Shown here: in pieces, positions 9,177 through 19,049 of the stretch | How positions within the stretch are numbered: position 1 is the stretch's first letter | How the letters are laid out: every line of letters begins with the position of its first letter | NCBI RefSeq assembly: GCF_014897815.1 | Contig: NZ_JABUZG010000071.1 | Location: forward strand, 79,894 to 143,893 | DNA length: 64,000 nt | Source of the DNA: Psychrobacter sp. PG1 | GTDB taxonomy: Bacteria > Pseudomonadota > Gammaproteobacteria > Pseudomonadales > Moraxellaceae | Reading direction: 5' to 3' | Program-made: the position numbers and the translations under genes | The notes under the pieces: generated by a model | Seen by the model: the letters and a program-made list of their open reading frames with translations, nothing else | Database searches by the model: none | Told to the model about the DNA's origin: nothing

Positions 9177-9686
9177 ATGTTTACTGTTCCTGTATTAGAT
9201 ATTAAATCTGATCCGTTAGATGTGCTATTGGCCGTGATTGGCTATCGTTTGTCCATGCTTGCTGATAGTGATAACGAAGATGTGAAAGCACTATTCGCTG
9301 ATCGCAATGTGACGATTGAGCTTGCCAGCACTGAAGCGGATATCGCCCGTTATTTTGTCTTTGATAATGGTAGCTTCAGCCAATACAGTGGTCATGCTAA
9401 AAAAGCAGACCTCACCATCAATTTCAAGGATTCGATGACAGGTGTTAAGCTTTTGACCAAAGGCAATCTTCCTGCCTTTATGACTGCTGTACAAGAAGGC
9501 AACCTCAGCATCGAAGGCGATTACAGCCTAATGATGTGGTTCAATAAACTTGCTAAGCATATCGTGCCAGCTGTTCCAGAAGAATGTAAACCTTATATCC
9601 AAAAAGCCAAGCCTTATGCTTATAAAGCACAAAAACTTGCCAATCATTGGATTGGGGTTGCTAAGCATAAACTTGGTAAATCATAA
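9177..9686 (+). CDS. SCP2 sterol-binding-domain protein
   Basis: 169 residues, soluble. The central part reads as an SCP2-like lipid-binding fold: IELASTEADIARYFVFDNG, then the conserved block ADLTINFKDSMTGVKLLTKGN, then the helix with EGNLSIEGDYSLMMWFNKL. SCP2 domains bind hydrophobic ligands; the bacterial relative UbiJ assists ubiquinone synthesis, but the ubi neighbours are absent here, so that role is not implied. A C-terminal basic Tyr/Lys-rich helix follows. The gene has a good AGGAG ribosome-binding site and ends before a clear terminator, so it is probably monocistronic. Confidence 0.82.
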   Translation: MFTVPVLDIKSDPLDVLLAVIGYRLSMLADSDNEDVKALFADRNVTIELASTEADIARYFVFDNGSFSQYSGHAKKADLTINFKDSMTGVKLLTKGNLPAFMTAVQEGNLSIEGDYSLMMWFNKLAKHIVPAVPEECKPYIQKAKPYAYKAQKLANHWIGVAKHKLGKS

Positions 9687-9778
9687 CGTAAATAGATCGA
9701 CGTAAATAAAGAAAACAGATCACGATTATTTAGCGCTCAGTTACTTTACTCTTTCGCAGTGTTCTGATTTTCTAAAAA

Positions 9779-9812
9779 GGTTGCGGTATACTATATCGCA
9801 GCCTTTTTTATT
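9779..9812 (+). terminator. Rho-independent terminator after the SCP2 gene
   Basis: A 7-bp stem (GGTTGCG with CGCAGCC, one G-U pair) around an 11-base loop is followed by TTTTTTATT, about 90 bases after the SCP2 stop. Confidence 0.8.
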
Positions 9813-9901
9813 ATCTAAAATTTTATGGCTTTACACACAACTCTTTTAACCACTATTCTCTTAAAAATGATTGTTTCAAAAACTATTATAAAAGGAATTA
9901 T

Positions 9902-11080
9902 ATGATGGCAGGATTACTTAACATCTCAGAGCCTAATGCCAGTAGCCCCACTGACACATTCAATAATAAAAATAACAGCCACAGCGGCTTGAACAATGAC
10001 TTTTTAAACAACTTAACAATGGATGCCAGCAAAGCCAGTCAACAAATGGCCCGTAAGCATAGCCGCGAAGAAATCGCCGAACTGTTTGATTTGCCTTTAA
10101 TGGATTTGTTGTTGCAAGCGCAAACGATACATCGGGCGCACTTCACTGCCAATGAAGTACAAATCAGTACTTTGTTATCGATCAAAACAGGTAACTGCCC
10201 CGAAGATTGTGGCTATTGCTCACAGTCAGGTCACCACCGCGATACCACCAAACTACAAGCAGAGAAGCGCATAGAAGTCGATAAAGTCATTGCTGCGGCC
10301 AAACGTGCCAAAGCCAGTGGCTCGTCACGCTTTTGTATGGGTGCAGCATGGAAACATCCAAGTGCCAAAGACATGCCCTATGTGGTTGAGCTGATCAAAG
10401 AAGTCAAGGCCTTGGGACTTGAAACCTGTATGACCCTTGGTATGCTAGATACCAATCAAGCGACGCAACTGGCGGATGCTGGACTCGATTATTACAATCA
10501 TAATCTAGATACCTCACGTCGTTATTATGAGCAAGTCGTCAGCACACGCAGCTATGACGAGCGCTTAGATACCATAGACAACGTGCGTAACTCAGGCATC
10601 AATGTCTGTAGCGGCAATATCGTCGGTATGGGTGAAAGCCGTGACGACCGTATCGATTGGGTACATGAGCTGCTAAAAATGCCCAAAGCGCCAGAGTCAA
10701 TTCCGGTCAACTTGCTTGTGCCCATTAAAGGCACACCAATTGGCGACAAAGTATTGGCAGAAGGTCAACTGTCAGTGATTGAATGGATTCGTACTATTGC
10801 CGTAGCACGTATTTGCTGCCCGACCAGCTATGTGCGTTTGTCTGCTGGTCGTGAGAGCTTGTCCGACTCTGAGCAAGCCTTGGCCTTTATGGCAGGTGCC
10901 AACTCATTCTTTTATGGCGATAAACTGCTGACTACTGGCAATGCAAGCCAATCAGGCGATGACAGACTCATGCGTGAGCTTGGTCTAACAAAGCAATTTG
11001 CCGCGCCAAGAGCGCCCAAAGTATTGCCTGTGATGGATGCGATGAGTGGTCATCAATCGCAAGTAATGATGGCAGAGTAG
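9902..11080 (+). CDS. bioB: biotin synthase BioB
   Basis: 392 residues. This radical SAM enzyme inserts sulfur into dethiobiotin, the last step of biotin synthesis. The SAM-cluster motif CPEDCGYC holds Cys99, Cys103 and Cys106; [15 protein letters not shown], the YYNHNLDTS block and the late [14 protein letters not shown] stretch ([13 protein letters not shown]) are BioB hallmarks. The protein carries about 45 extra N-terminal residues rich in Asn and Ser compared with E. coli BioB. The ATG at 9902 has an AAGGA ribosome-binding site, so the extension is probably translated; an internal ATG at 10019 is the alternative. No other bio gene is adjacent. Confidence 0.96.
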   Translation: MMAGLLNISEPNASSPTDTFNNKNNSHSGLNNDFLNNLTMDASKASQQMARKHSREEIAELFDLPLMDLLLQAQTIHRAHFTANEVQISTLLSIKTGNCPEDCGYCSQSGHHRDTTKLQAEKRIEVDKVIAAAKRAKASGSSRFCMGAAWKHPSAKDMPYVVELIKEVKALGLETCMTLGMLDTNQATQLADAGLDYYNHNLDTSRRYYEQVVSTRSYDERLDTIDNVRNSGINVCSGNIVGMGESRDDRIDWVHELLKMPKAPESIPVNLLVPIKGTPIGDKVLAEGQLSVIEWIRTIAVARICCPTSYVRLSAGRESLSDSEQALAFMAGANSFFYGDKLLTTGNASQSGDDRLMRELGLTKQFAAPRAPKVLPVMDAMSGHQSQVMMAE

Positions 11081-11169
11081 CGTTTTTTATCGCTACCATT
11101 ATTGGATAATCTGCGCTAAGCTTGCCGACATTATTGATGATAAAATATTAAATCGTAAGAGAGAATGTG

Positions 11170-11604
11170 ATGGCAGATTATTTCAATTGGATTAAAGCGG
11201 CGCATATTATATCGATGGTCTGCTGGTTTGCTGCGATATTTTATTTGCCACGCTTGTTTGTCTATCATGCGATGAGTGACGACAGCATCAGCCATGAACG
11301 CTTTGCTATTATGGAGCGCAAGCTCTATCGCGGTATTATGACGCCATCGATGATAGCCACATGGGTCTTCGGTCTATGGATGTTGGGGCTAGGCTGGGAG
11401 GTGTATAAAACCCAAGGCTGGTTACACGTCAAGCTCTTATTAGTGGTGCTACTCTCTGGCTATCACGGTGCTTGTGGCTTTTATCGTAAAAAGCTAATGG
11501 ATAATCCGCATTATAAGACGCATAAATTTTGGCGCTGGTTTAACGAAGTACCAGTGTTTGCATTGGTCATTATCGTCATCTTAGTAGTAGTAAAGCCCTT
11601 CTAA
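11170..11604 (+). CDS. hemJ: protoporphyrinogen IX oxidase HemJ
   Basis: 144 residues, four transmembrane helices. HemJ oxidises protoporphyrinogen IX to protoporphyrin IX in heme synthesis at the inner membrane. Family features: the N-terminal NWIKAAHIISMVCWFA with its conserved His, then MTPSMIATWVFGLW, and the WLHVKLLLVVLLSGYHG block with conserved Lys, followed by the FWRWFNEVP end. I chose the ATG at 11170; a GTG directly before it (11167) is in frame and cannot be excluded. Convergent with the next gene across a shared bidirectional terminator. Confidence 0.9.
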   Translation: MADYFNWIKAAHIISMVCWFAAIFYLPRLFVYHAMSDDSISHERFAIMERKLYRGIMTPSMIATWVFGLWMLGLGWEVYKTQGWLHVKLLLVVLLSGYHGACGFYRKKLMDNPHYKTHKFWRWFNEVPVFALVIIVILVVVKPF

Positions 11605-11656
11605 AATCCAGTAAATATGCTCATAACTGATTTTTAGATCTGAATACCTCTAAACT

Positions 11657-11697
11657 AAAAGCGTCCGTTACTTATTAAAGTAACGGACGCTTTTTTT
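11657..11697. terminator. bidirectional terminator between hemJ and the NlpC-like gene
   Basis: A perfect 13-bp inverted repeat (11661-11673 with 11678-11690, loop ATTA) has AAAA on its left and seven T on its right, placed between convergent genes. Confidence 0.93.
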
Positions 11698-11719
11698 AGG
11701 ACATCATAAATATGACACC

Positions 11720-12496
11720 TTAAACACTAGGGCGCATGATTTGATAGACATTACTCAAATCATAAACACGGTAACGCGCAGGTTCGCGGCGGTTTTCGCC
11801 CGCATAGCTGAGGATCAGTGCTTGCTTTGCACGCTCATCAACCCAGCCGACAAACAGTCCACTATGCTCGACGCCATTATAGCCATGATTGATATAATAG
11901 AGCCAATCCCCAACTTCAATCTCGCCGCTATTGGCATACGGACCTTGACCATAAGTACCTTTATGAATGGTATCACGTGTCACTCCGGCGCGTTTAAACA
12001 CGGCATTCAAATAGTCCCAGCAGCCACCTTGAATGATCGTACGCTCGTTCAGCGCCATCTTGCGGGCGGTGCTAACCACTTCACGGGCAGCCAAACTACT
12101 TTGCATCTCCGCACTGCTTAGTAACGGTAAATACTCGCTATCGACATTATCATAATTACCCGATAAAAAAGCGGGCATCACTGCTGGCGCTTGACGCGCT
12201 ACTTCAGGATAACGATAGGATGTCTGAATCACTGGTGGAGTACTGGCAGAATTTGAGCGATAAGTTCCTGCACGTTGAATGGTAGAACGCGTACTGACTT
12301 TCGCAGAGGGCACGGCTGAGTACGATGGTGTATAGCGAGCACTAAAATCAGATTGCACAGATTTTTGGGCGATCAGCGCACTCATACTATCGGCATGGGC
12401 CTGACCTACTAGGCCAACGGTAAATAATAAAAGACTGCACGACGCGGTAACCGACGACGACATAGACAATGACAATGACACAGGCAAACGCGACAT
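11720..12496 (-). CDS. exported NlpC/P60-like (papain-fold) protein
   Basis: 258 residues. A signal peptide (about 1-36, ending AQAHADS) is followed by a Ser/Thr/Tyr-rich linker and a C-terminal domain from about 130. That domain has GGCWDYLNAVF with Cys159, then EVGDWLYYINHG with Asp197, then HSGLFVGWVD with His211, the Cys...His arrangement of papain-like NlpC/P60 or amidase domains. It may be a periplasmic cell-wall peptidase or a related hydrolase, but the substrate is unknown. I chose the ATG at 12496 because AAGGAG lies just before it; the longer frame would put 29 residues in front of the signal peptide. Convergent with hemJ. Confidence 0.7.
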   Translation of the reverse strand: MSRLPVSLSLSMSSSVTASCSLLLFTVGLVGQAHADSMSALIAQKSVQSDFSARYTPSYSAVPSAKVSTRSTIQRAGTYRSNSASTPPVIQTSYRYPEVARQAPAVMPAFLSGNYDNVDSEYLPLLSSAEMQSSLAAREVVSTARKMALNERTIIQGGCWDYLNAVFKRAGVTRDTIHKGTYGQGPYANSGEIEVGDWLYYINHGYNGVEHSGLFVGWVDERAKQALILSYAGENRREPARYRVYDLSNVYQIMRPSV

Positions 12497-12842
12497 GACC
12501 AACTCCTTGTCAATAAAATATAAATGACAACATAAACCATAATAATAGGATGTTCTAATCTTACTTATAAACCATTTAGACATGACGCTGCAAGCATTAT
12601 TCGGCTCAAATAGCCGATAAAAGGTATAAAAACACAGACTAATGGTTAGATAAGAGGAGCACGTAGAAAAACGATGGAGAGCTGGCGCTAATTAAAAAGG
12701 AAATAGAATAAGCAGTTTTAGATTAAATACTGCGTAGATAAAAAATTGCTGAGATAGAATACTGCTGAAATAAAATATTACTGAGAGAAAGTCACTTAGG
12801 ATTTCATAGCTCAATCCAGTAGATGATTGGCTAAGAAATAAG
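12497..12842. other. intergenic region with a degenerate short repeat
   Basis: About 345 AT-rich bases upstream of the NlpC-like gene and downstream of the membrane protein at 12843. It holds the degenerate repeat at 12725-12787; otherwise I see no gene, hairpin terminator or clear promoter. Confidence 0.5.
12725..12787. repeat. degenerate tandem repeat, about 15-18 bp period
   Basis: Four imperfect units resembling AATACTGCTGAGATAGA follow each other (starts near 12725, 12740, 12758, 12773). The shared core is an A-rich stretch then TRCTGMGWRATA-like bases. Likely decayed. Confidence 0.55.
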
Positions 12843-13334
12843 TTAATCGTTACTCATTTTGATATTCACATGGCGCTTGCCCAATGCTTGACCCTGCAAA
12901 ATAGCTTTGGCAGCGGTTGCCTCTTGGATACTATCAAAGCCGCTAATATGGTATTTGCGTATATCATCACAATCAACAATCTGTAACTGCTCACCAATAA
13001 GCATGATTTTATCACCGTCGGTCAACTGAATATGCTCACGCTTACCTTGATTGTCATGCACCAGCTCACCAGCACGCAGCCACAAGATGCCGCTGCTGAT
13101 AACACCAGCCATGGCTTTTTTCTGTTGTTGACGTTTTCGATTAAAGATAAAACTACCAATAATCAGTAGCGCCAATGCCCCTATAGCCAAGCGCTCAGGC
13201 AGCAGACTCATTGCCAAAGCAACCGCCACTGCCCCAACCAATAATGCTGAGCCAAACCAAAACATGCCATCATCAGTCGTTTTGGGCTGATCTTGTAGCG
13301 TGATTTTGGCACCATCGTCGGTCAGCTTGAGCAT
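12843..13334 (-). CDS. membrane protein of unknown function
   Basis: 163 residues. A polar N-terminus (about 20 residues) is followed by two adjacent transmembrane helices (about 25-43 and 46-63), a basic stop (RKRQQQKK) and a cytoplasmic C-terminal region of about 95 residues of mixed strands and helices. The arrangement resembles small membrane proteins with a soluble PH-like or SH3-like tail, but I recognise no family motif. It lies 77 bases downstream of rph in the same direction and may be co-transcribed with it. An AGGTAG sequence precedes the ATG. Confidence 0.65.
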   Translation of the reverse strand: MLKLTDDGAKITLQDQPKTTDDGMFWFGSALLVGAVAVALAMSLLPERLAIGALALLIIGSFIFNRKRQQQKKAMAGVISSGILWLRAGELVHDNQGKREHIQLTDGDKIMLIGEQLQIVDCDDIRKYHISGFDSIQEATAAKAILQGQALGKRHVNIKMSND

Positions 13335-13411
13335 GCATGACTACCTGTTACAGAGTAATAAGAAAGTAAAAGTTTAATTAAAATACGATGAGCAAGTAAT
13401 CATCAATAGGA

Positions 13412-14128
13412 CTACCAACCCAAGGCTGTTTTTTGCATGGCAATCAGCTCAGCGATGCCTTTTTCGGCAAGAATCAGCATATCGTCGGCTTGAGCACGAG
13501 TAAATGGCTTTTCTTCCGCTGTTCCTTGTAGCTCAATAAATTCGCCTTTTTGGGTCATAACCACATTCAAATCGGTATCACAGCTGGCATCTTCTTCGTA
13601 GTTTAAATCTAGATACGCTTTACCGTCTTTCATACCAACAGAGACCGCAGCGACCAAACCAATCAGTGGATCTGCCTTGAGTTTTTTGCTTTTTTGGATA
13701 CTCTCTAATGCATCGATAAGCGCAATAGCAGCCCCCGTCACACTAGCAGTACGAGTACCGCCATCAGCTTGCAAAACATCACAATCAAGATAAATCGTAT
13801 TTTCACCCAGCTTACTCAGGTCAATCATCGCTCGTAAGCTACGACCAATCAAACGCTGGATTTCTTGGGTACGACCTGATTGTTTACCACGTGCCGCTTC
13901 ACGTTGGTTACGGGTATTGGTCGCGCGTGGCAACATGCCATACTCAGCAGTGATCCAACCTTTGCCTTTACCTTTGAGCCAACGCGGTACGCCAGATTCA
14001 ACACTAGCGGTACACAATACTTTGGTATCACCAAAGCTGACTAACACTGACCCTTCGGCATGCTTAGTATAATGGCGCTCAAAGCTGATCGAGCGAAGTT
14101 GGTCAAGCTCACGATTGTCAATACGCAT
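13412..14128 (-). CDS. rph: ribonuclease PH
   Basis: 238 residues, the normal length for RNase PH. The enzyme is a phosphate-dependent 3' exonuclease that trims tRNA 3' ends. Visible features: the start [32 protein letters not shown], the phosphate- and RNA-binding block [14 protein letters not shown] followed by [28 protein letters not shown] (positions about 58-98), the [18 protein letters not shown] metal-site block, and the C-terminal DLNVVMT...ELQGTAE. The start has AGGGA 6-8 bases ahead. Not truncated, unlike the frameshifted rph of E. coli K-12. Confidence 0.97.
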   Translation of the reverse strand: MRIDNRELDQLRSISFERHYTKHAEGSVLVSFGDTKVLCTASVESGVPRWLKGKGKGWITAEYGMLPRATNTRNQREAARGKQSGRTQEIQRLIGRSLRAMIDLSKLGENTIYLDCDVLQADGGTRTASVTGAAIALIDALESIQKSKKLKADPLIGLVAAVSVGMKDGKAYLDLNYEEDASCDTDLNVVMTQKGEFIELQGTAEEKPFTRAQADDMLILAEKGIAELIAMQKTALGW

Positions 14129-14286
14129 AAAAATCCCTAGTACAATGTTTTAAAGGCTGTGTCATAAAATGAGGTGTCTGTCATTATGTGGCTAACCATC
14201 ATTTATCTAGCAAACTATTAACAAGCTAAAATAAATAATGATTGGATGCCATAGCAGACGTAAATATTGAGATATCCTAACGTGGC

Positions 14287-14327
14287 AGCGGCGCAATAGC
14301 AAGATTCGTTCGAGCTATTGCGCCGCT
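14287..14327. repeat. perfect 14-bp inverted repeat without a T-run
   Basis: Arms AGCGGCGCAATAGC (14287-14300) and its exact complement (14314-14327) enclose a 13-base loop in the fadD-rph spacer. Neither side carries a T-run, so it is not a standard intrinsic terminator, though it could stabilise an mRNA 3' end. Confidence 0.85.
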
Positions 14328-14369
14328 ACTTGAGCCAGTCATTGGCTTAACAAAGAAATAGCACCAACT

Positions 14370-16142
14370 TTATTCTAACCCTTCCATCTTACGCAATTCT
14401 TTACGCAGGATTTTACCCACGTTTGATTTTGGTAATTCATCGACGAACTGTATGTGACGCGGACGCTTGTAACCAGTCAGTTGCTTTTTGCCAAAATCAA
14501 GCAACTCTTGCTCAGTCACATCGCCTTTTTTGACCACAAACAACTTGGGCTCTTCACCGCGGTCATCGTTTGGAATACCGATAGCGCCGCATTCTACCAC
14601 AGCTGGATGCTCGCTCATGGCTTCTTCAATTTCGTTCGGATAAACGTTAAAACCAGAGACCAAAATCATGTCTTTTTTGCGATCAACGATTTTGATAAAG
14701 CCTTTTTCGTCCATAATACCGATATCGCCAGTTTTCAGAAAGCCATTGGCAGTAAACGTTTCAGCTGTTTCCTCTGGACGATTTTGATAACCTATCATCA
14801 CCTGCGGCCCTTTGACACAAATCTCGCCGCGATCACCCAATGCGACTTCATTTTCATCATCATCGATTAGTATTATATCGGTGCTAGAGGCAGGGATACC
14901 AATTTTACCCGTGAATTCAGCAATGGTCATCGGGTTAAAAGCAGCCACTGGTGAAGTTTCTGACAAACCATAACCTTCCACGATAGGCAGACCAGTGATT
15001 TTATGCCACTCTTTTGCCACGCTTGGCAAGACAGACATACCGCCACCGATAGACGCTTTTAGGTTAGAGAAATCTAAGTCTGCAAAGCCGTCTTTGTGTA
15101 CTAGACCGTTGAACAAAGTATTCACCGCAGGGATAAAGGCGGGTTTGTATTTGGCCATCTCTTTAATCAAACCATCCAAATCACGAGGGTTTGGGATAAG
15201 CAAGCCTGCATAACCTCGGTACATGCCATACATGCCGCAGACCATAAATGAGAATACATGATATAGCGGTAGTGCCGTCAGGATGACATCATTGGCATCA
15301 ACATCATCATCAAATGCACTGTCCATCAATGCACTAATCTGTAGCATATTGGCAACTAAGTTACCGTGGGACAGCATTGCACCTTTGGCAACCCCTGTCG
15401 TACCGCCCGTATATTGCAATAATGCCACGTCGCTTAAATTCAAATCAGGGCGCTTATATTTGCTGGCTGATACTGCATTTAAAGCGTGCTTAAAACTCAC
15501 GCTGTTTGGCAGACTATAAGCCGGAATCATTTTTTTGACATGGCGCGCAACGAGGTTAACGACGGCTCCTTTCACTGCTCCTAGCATATCGCCAATCTTA
15601 CAAACGATGACATGCTCAACCTGACCTTTGTCTTCTGCCTCTTGATAGGTGTTCGCAAAGTTCTCTACGATGAATAGGGCTTTGGTGCCACTATCATGCA
15701 GCTGATGCGATAACTCTCGGCTGGTATATAAAGGGTTGACGTTGACCAACACCATACCTGCACGGATGATCCCCAAAGCAACCACTGGATATTGCAGGAG
15801 GTTGGGCATCATCACCCCAACTTTATCACCTGTTACCAAGCCTAATGACTGTAAATAACTGGCAATTTGGCGACTGTATAAATCCAATTCCTTAAAACTA
15901 ATCGATGCACCCATACAAATATAAGCCGTTTTTTTCCCATAACGGCTAAAGTTACGCTCAAACACATCAAGTAAAGAGGTATTGTCATCAGGCATATCGA
16001 TAGTCGCATCAATGCCATAACGCTCATAAGTTTTCAACCAGGGGCTGTCACTATCTATCGTCGGCATAGTAGGAAATACGCTGTCTTTATTATTCATTGC
16101 AGCGTTATCGTTTGTGATCTCTTTATTGATACTGTCGGTCAT
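14370..16142 (-). CDS. fadD: long-chain fatty acid-CoA ligase (FadD-type), copy 1
   Basis: 590 residues. An AMP-forming acyl-CoA synthetase that activates long-chain fatty acids for beta-oxidation or lipid synthesis. Motifs: the ATP loop YTGGTTGVAKGAM (about 228-240), the GYGLSETSP block (about 392-400), and the TGDIGxMDExGF...VDRKKDMILVSGFNVYPNEIE hinge region near 470-510. About 25 residues of polar N-terminal extension precede the usual family start; an AGGG ribosome-binding site supports the upstream ATG. A close paralogue lies 600 bases upstream in the same direction. Confidence 0.93.
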   Translation of the reverse strand: MTDSINKEITNDNAAMNNKDSVFPTMPTIDSDSPWLKTYERYGIDATIDMPDDNTSLLDVFERNFSRYGKKTAYICMGASISFKELDLYSRQIASYLQSLGLVTGDKVGVMMPNLLQYPVVALGIIRAGMVLVNVNPLYTSRELSHQLHDSGTKALFIVENFANTYQEAEDKGQVEHVIVCKIGDMLGAVKGAVVNLVARHVKKMIPAYSLPNSVSFKHALNAVSASKYKRPDLNLSDVALLQYTGGTTGVAKGAMLSHGNLVANMLQISALMDSAFDDDVDANDVILTALPLYHVFSFMVCGMYGMYRGYAGLLIPNPRDLDGLIKEMAKYKPAFIPAVNTLFNGLVHKDGFADLDFSNLKASIGGGMSVLPSVAKEWHKITGLPIVEGYGLSETSPVAAFNPMTIAEFTGKIGIPASSTDIILIDDDENEVALGDRGEICVKGPQVMIGYQNRPEETAETFTANGFLKTGDIGIMDEKGFIKIVDRKKDMILVSGFNVYPNEIEEAMSEHPAVVECGAIGIPNDDRGEEPKLFVVKKGDVTEQELLDFGKKQLTGYKRPRHIQFVDELPKSNVGKILRKELRKMEGLE

Positions 16143-16750
16143 AATTTTCCCTAAATGTTACCGTTAAAAACGTAGAATAATCTAATGAAAACACCATTAT
16201 TTTTTGTGATTGATCAATGACAGCAGAAGCTTGTGAATAAAAAACGTGGTAACAAAAAAGGTTTATCACTTACAAGCTTTGTCAATCAGAGCGCAACGTT
16301 AAGTCCTTAATAAATAGCACAATAACTCGGCATTGCCGAATTAAAAACCCCTTTATCCCTGATAGTTTTATCAGAGATATAGCGCAAAACTAACGTCATC
16401 TCGTCGATAAATAAACAAATATGTCGGTAAGCACTATAGCAGTTTTGCTAAAAATTCTCTATCTCTACCTGACTGGGTCATAGCGACAAAAAAAGCAATA
16501 AATACAAAAAATGATAAGGCAGCATACCAGCAACCTTACCATTTTTGGATCACGACACCCAGTATCACAACCACCACTATCACGACGACTTAGCATCCTG
16601 ATAGTTTCTTTCAGATTTAGTTCGTAGCGTTAGTTTGTAGCGTTAATTTTTATCATTAGTATCGTGGTGACTTATCATGATGACTTTACGAGTGCCTAAC
16701 AAACAGTAGCAGACACTCATAAAAATACTCTGCCGCTGAAAGCTAGCTGA
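16143..16750. other. 608-bp spacer between the two fadD paralogues
   Basis: No gene-sized ORF on either strand. It contains a small perfect hairpin (CTGATA and TATCAG around GTTT, near 16359-16374) and a 13-base near-direct repeat (AGTTYGTAGCGTT, near 16617-16644). The length suggests that copy 1 has its own promoter, but I see no good -35/-10 pair. Confidence 0.5.
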
Positions 16751-18478
16751 TTAACCGTGGTTCTTTTCTTCCAGCACGCGCAAATCTTTGTGCAAAATCT
16801 TACCGACATTTGACTTTGGTAGCTCATCGATGAACTCAACATAACGAGGACGCTTATAACCAGTTAAATTCTCTTTGCTATAAGCAAGCACTTCTTCTTT
16901 AGTCAAACTGTCATCACTACGCACGACATAAATCTTTGGCACTTCGCCGCTCTTTTCATCTTCGATACCAATGACGCCGCATTCCAAAATCTTTGGATGA
17001 CCTGACATCACATCTTCGACTTCGTTTGGATAGACGTTAAAGCCAGATACCAAAATCATATTCTTTTTACGATCAACGATTTTAAAGTAGCCTTCTTCAT
17101 CCATCACGCCGATATCACCCGTACGGAAATAACCGTCAGACGTCATGACTTCAGCAGTAGCATCATCACGTTTCCAGTAGCCTTTCATCACTTGTGGACC
17201 ACGAACACAAATCTCACCACGCTCACCCAGTGCGACCTCATTGCCTTCTTCGTCCAAGATAGCCATGTCTGTCGCAGGCATCGGTAGACCAATATTGCCT
17301 GAGAATTCACCCGTACCTTCTGGGTTTGCTGACGCCACAGGTGAAGTCTCTGACAGACCATAGCCTTGTACGATCACATTACCAGTAATTTTTTGCCATT
17401 TGTCAGCGGTGTCTTTTAATACTGCCATGCCGCCACCCATCGACATCTCAAGCTTGCTATGATCTAAGGCTTTAAATGGATCGCTATTTGCTAAAGCATT
17501 AAACAGCGTATTGACCGCTGGGAAAAACGCTGGTGGATAATCTTTGTAAGCTTTGATTAAGCTTGCGCCATCACGTGGGTTTGGTACCAGTAACCCGATA
17601 CAGCCGCGATATAAGCCAAACATGCCGCAAACGGTAAACGAGAAAATATGATATAGCGGCAAGGCAGTCATGATAACTGGCTGCTCATCCATACCTTCAA
17701 ACTTATCAAAAGCATCGCCAAGATAGGTATCACATTGAATCAGGTTGGCGACTAAATTACCATGCGTGAGCATTGCACCTTTAGCGACACCGGTCGTACC
17801 ACCGGTATATTGCAAAACGGCAATATCATCAAGGCAGATGTTATCTGGACGTTTGTAATTTTTGGCTGAGAAGCGATTCAGTGCTGTTTTGAAGCTGGTG
17901 CTGGTTTTAAGATTATAGTCAGGTACAAGCTTCTTCACGTGACGCACGACCATATTGACGATAAAGCCTTTTAATGGACTCATCAAATCACCCATCGAGG
18001 TCACGATGACATGGTCAACCAAGTCCTTACCAATGTCTTCATAGGTTTTGGCGAAGTTTTCTAAAATAAATAATGCTTTGGTATCAGAGTCTGTTAGTTG
18101 ATGCTCAAGCTCTTTTGAGGTGTAAAGCGGGTTAACGTTAACCAAGGTCATGCCAGCACGCAGCACACCCAATACGGCAACCGGTAGCTGCAAAATATTT
18201 GGCATCATGACGCCGACTTTATCGCCTTTTTTTAACCCAAGTGATTGCAAGTAGGCAGCAATTTGTTTGCTATAACGATCTAAATCTTCGTAGGAGAGTT
18301 TTGCATCCATACAGACAAACGCTGTCTTGCCAGCGTGCTTCGTAAAATTCTGCTCAAATATATCGATTAAAGAAGTATTAGCAGCTGGCATCTCAATGTC
18401 GTATTGAATACCAAGCTTTTCATAAGTTTTGATCCATACTTTATCGTTACGACGAATTAGGTTACTGTGATTTTCCAT
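16751..18478 (-). CDS. fadD: long-chain fatty acid-CoA ligase (FadD-type), copy 2
   Basis: 575 residues. Same family and domain order as the gene at 14370: YTGGTTGVAKGAML near 225, GYGLSETSPVASANPEG near 378, and VDRKKNMILVSGFNVYPNEVED near 478. The two copies align without large gaps by eye and look like an old tandem duplication; divergence in the N-terminal third and C-terminal tail suggests different chain-length preference or regulation. A strong AGGAGAG ribosome-binding site lies before the ATG. Divergent from parC. Confidence 0.93.
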   Translation of the reverse strand: MENHSNLIRRNDKVWIKTYEKLGIQYDIEMPAANTSLIDIFEQNFTKHAGKTAFVCMDAKLSYEDLDRYSKQIAAYLQSLGLKKGDKVGVMMPNILQLPVAVLGVLRAGMTLVNVNPLYTSKELEHQLTDSDTKALFILENFAKTYEDIGKDLVDHVIVTSMGDLMSPLKGFIVNMVVRHVKKLVPDYNLKTSTSFKTALNRFSAKNYKRPDNICLDDIAVLQYTGGTTGVAKGAMLTHGNLVANLIQCDTYLGDAFDKFEGMDEQPVIMTALPLYHIFSFTVCGMFGLYRGCIGLLVPNPRDGASLIKAYKDYPPAFFPAVNTLFNALANSDPFKALDHSKLEMSMGGGMAVLKDTADKWQKITGNVIVQGYGLSETSPVASANPEGTGEFSGNIGLPMPATDMAILDEEGNEVALGERGEICVRGPQVMKGYWKRDDATAEVMTSDGYFRTGDIGVMDEEGYFKIVDRKKNMILVSGFNVYPNEVEDVMSGHPKILECGVIGIEDEKSGEVPKIYVVRSDDSLTKEEVLAYSKENLTGYKRPRYVEFIDELPKSNVGKILHKDLRVLEEKNHG

Positions 18479-19049
18479 AATCTTTTCTCTCCTAGTAATA
18501 GTACGCTACCGTCAACCCATGCGAATCACAGTGTGATAAAAATATAAAAACTCAGCGCGCAGGCTTGTCATCGTAATAGCAGGCTTGGCTGTGAGGCAAT
18601 CATATGGTGATGAGCAAACAATATAGCGGTAAATAGCCCTCTGTTCATTAACATACACACTTTATACAGACTACTCAATATAAAAGATTGCTACTTGAGT
18701 TCGCAAACTGTCTTGACGGTCAATAATGTCATAGTTATCAAAACCTTAATAGCGATAAGCGATAATTTTTCAGCGATTTATTAGCGAACATTTATTCATT
18801 AATACTCTTTATAGTGTTTTATCGTTAACTATTTTTTACCTTTACTATCAAGGGCAGTAGCAAGCTCTGTTAAGGTCACAAAGTTACGCTGTGTACTCTC
18901 TTTATCATTACCCGGCACGTCACGACCTGTCGTCTATTCTGACTTATGCCTTTTTAATTTTGCCAATATCCTTTACGATAGCGCTATCCTATTTGTACGC
19001 TTGCACCAATTATCTATACCTATTAAAACTGATAAGTGAACCCTATTTT
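18479..19049. other. divergent promoter region between fadD copy 2 and parC
   Basis: About 570 AT-rich bases. On the plus strand a TTGACG at 18713-18718 has TTATCA 16 bases downstream, a possible weak parC promoter. TTGAC and GTCAA around 18713-18723 form a short palindrome that could be an operator. The in-frame sequence before 19050 encodes a hydrophobic leader not expected for ParC. Confidence 0.4.

Noticed and set aside
18891..19049. Extended N-terminus for ParC (53 hydrophobic residues)
   Set aside because: ParC has no such leader; the ATG at 19050 matches the family start.
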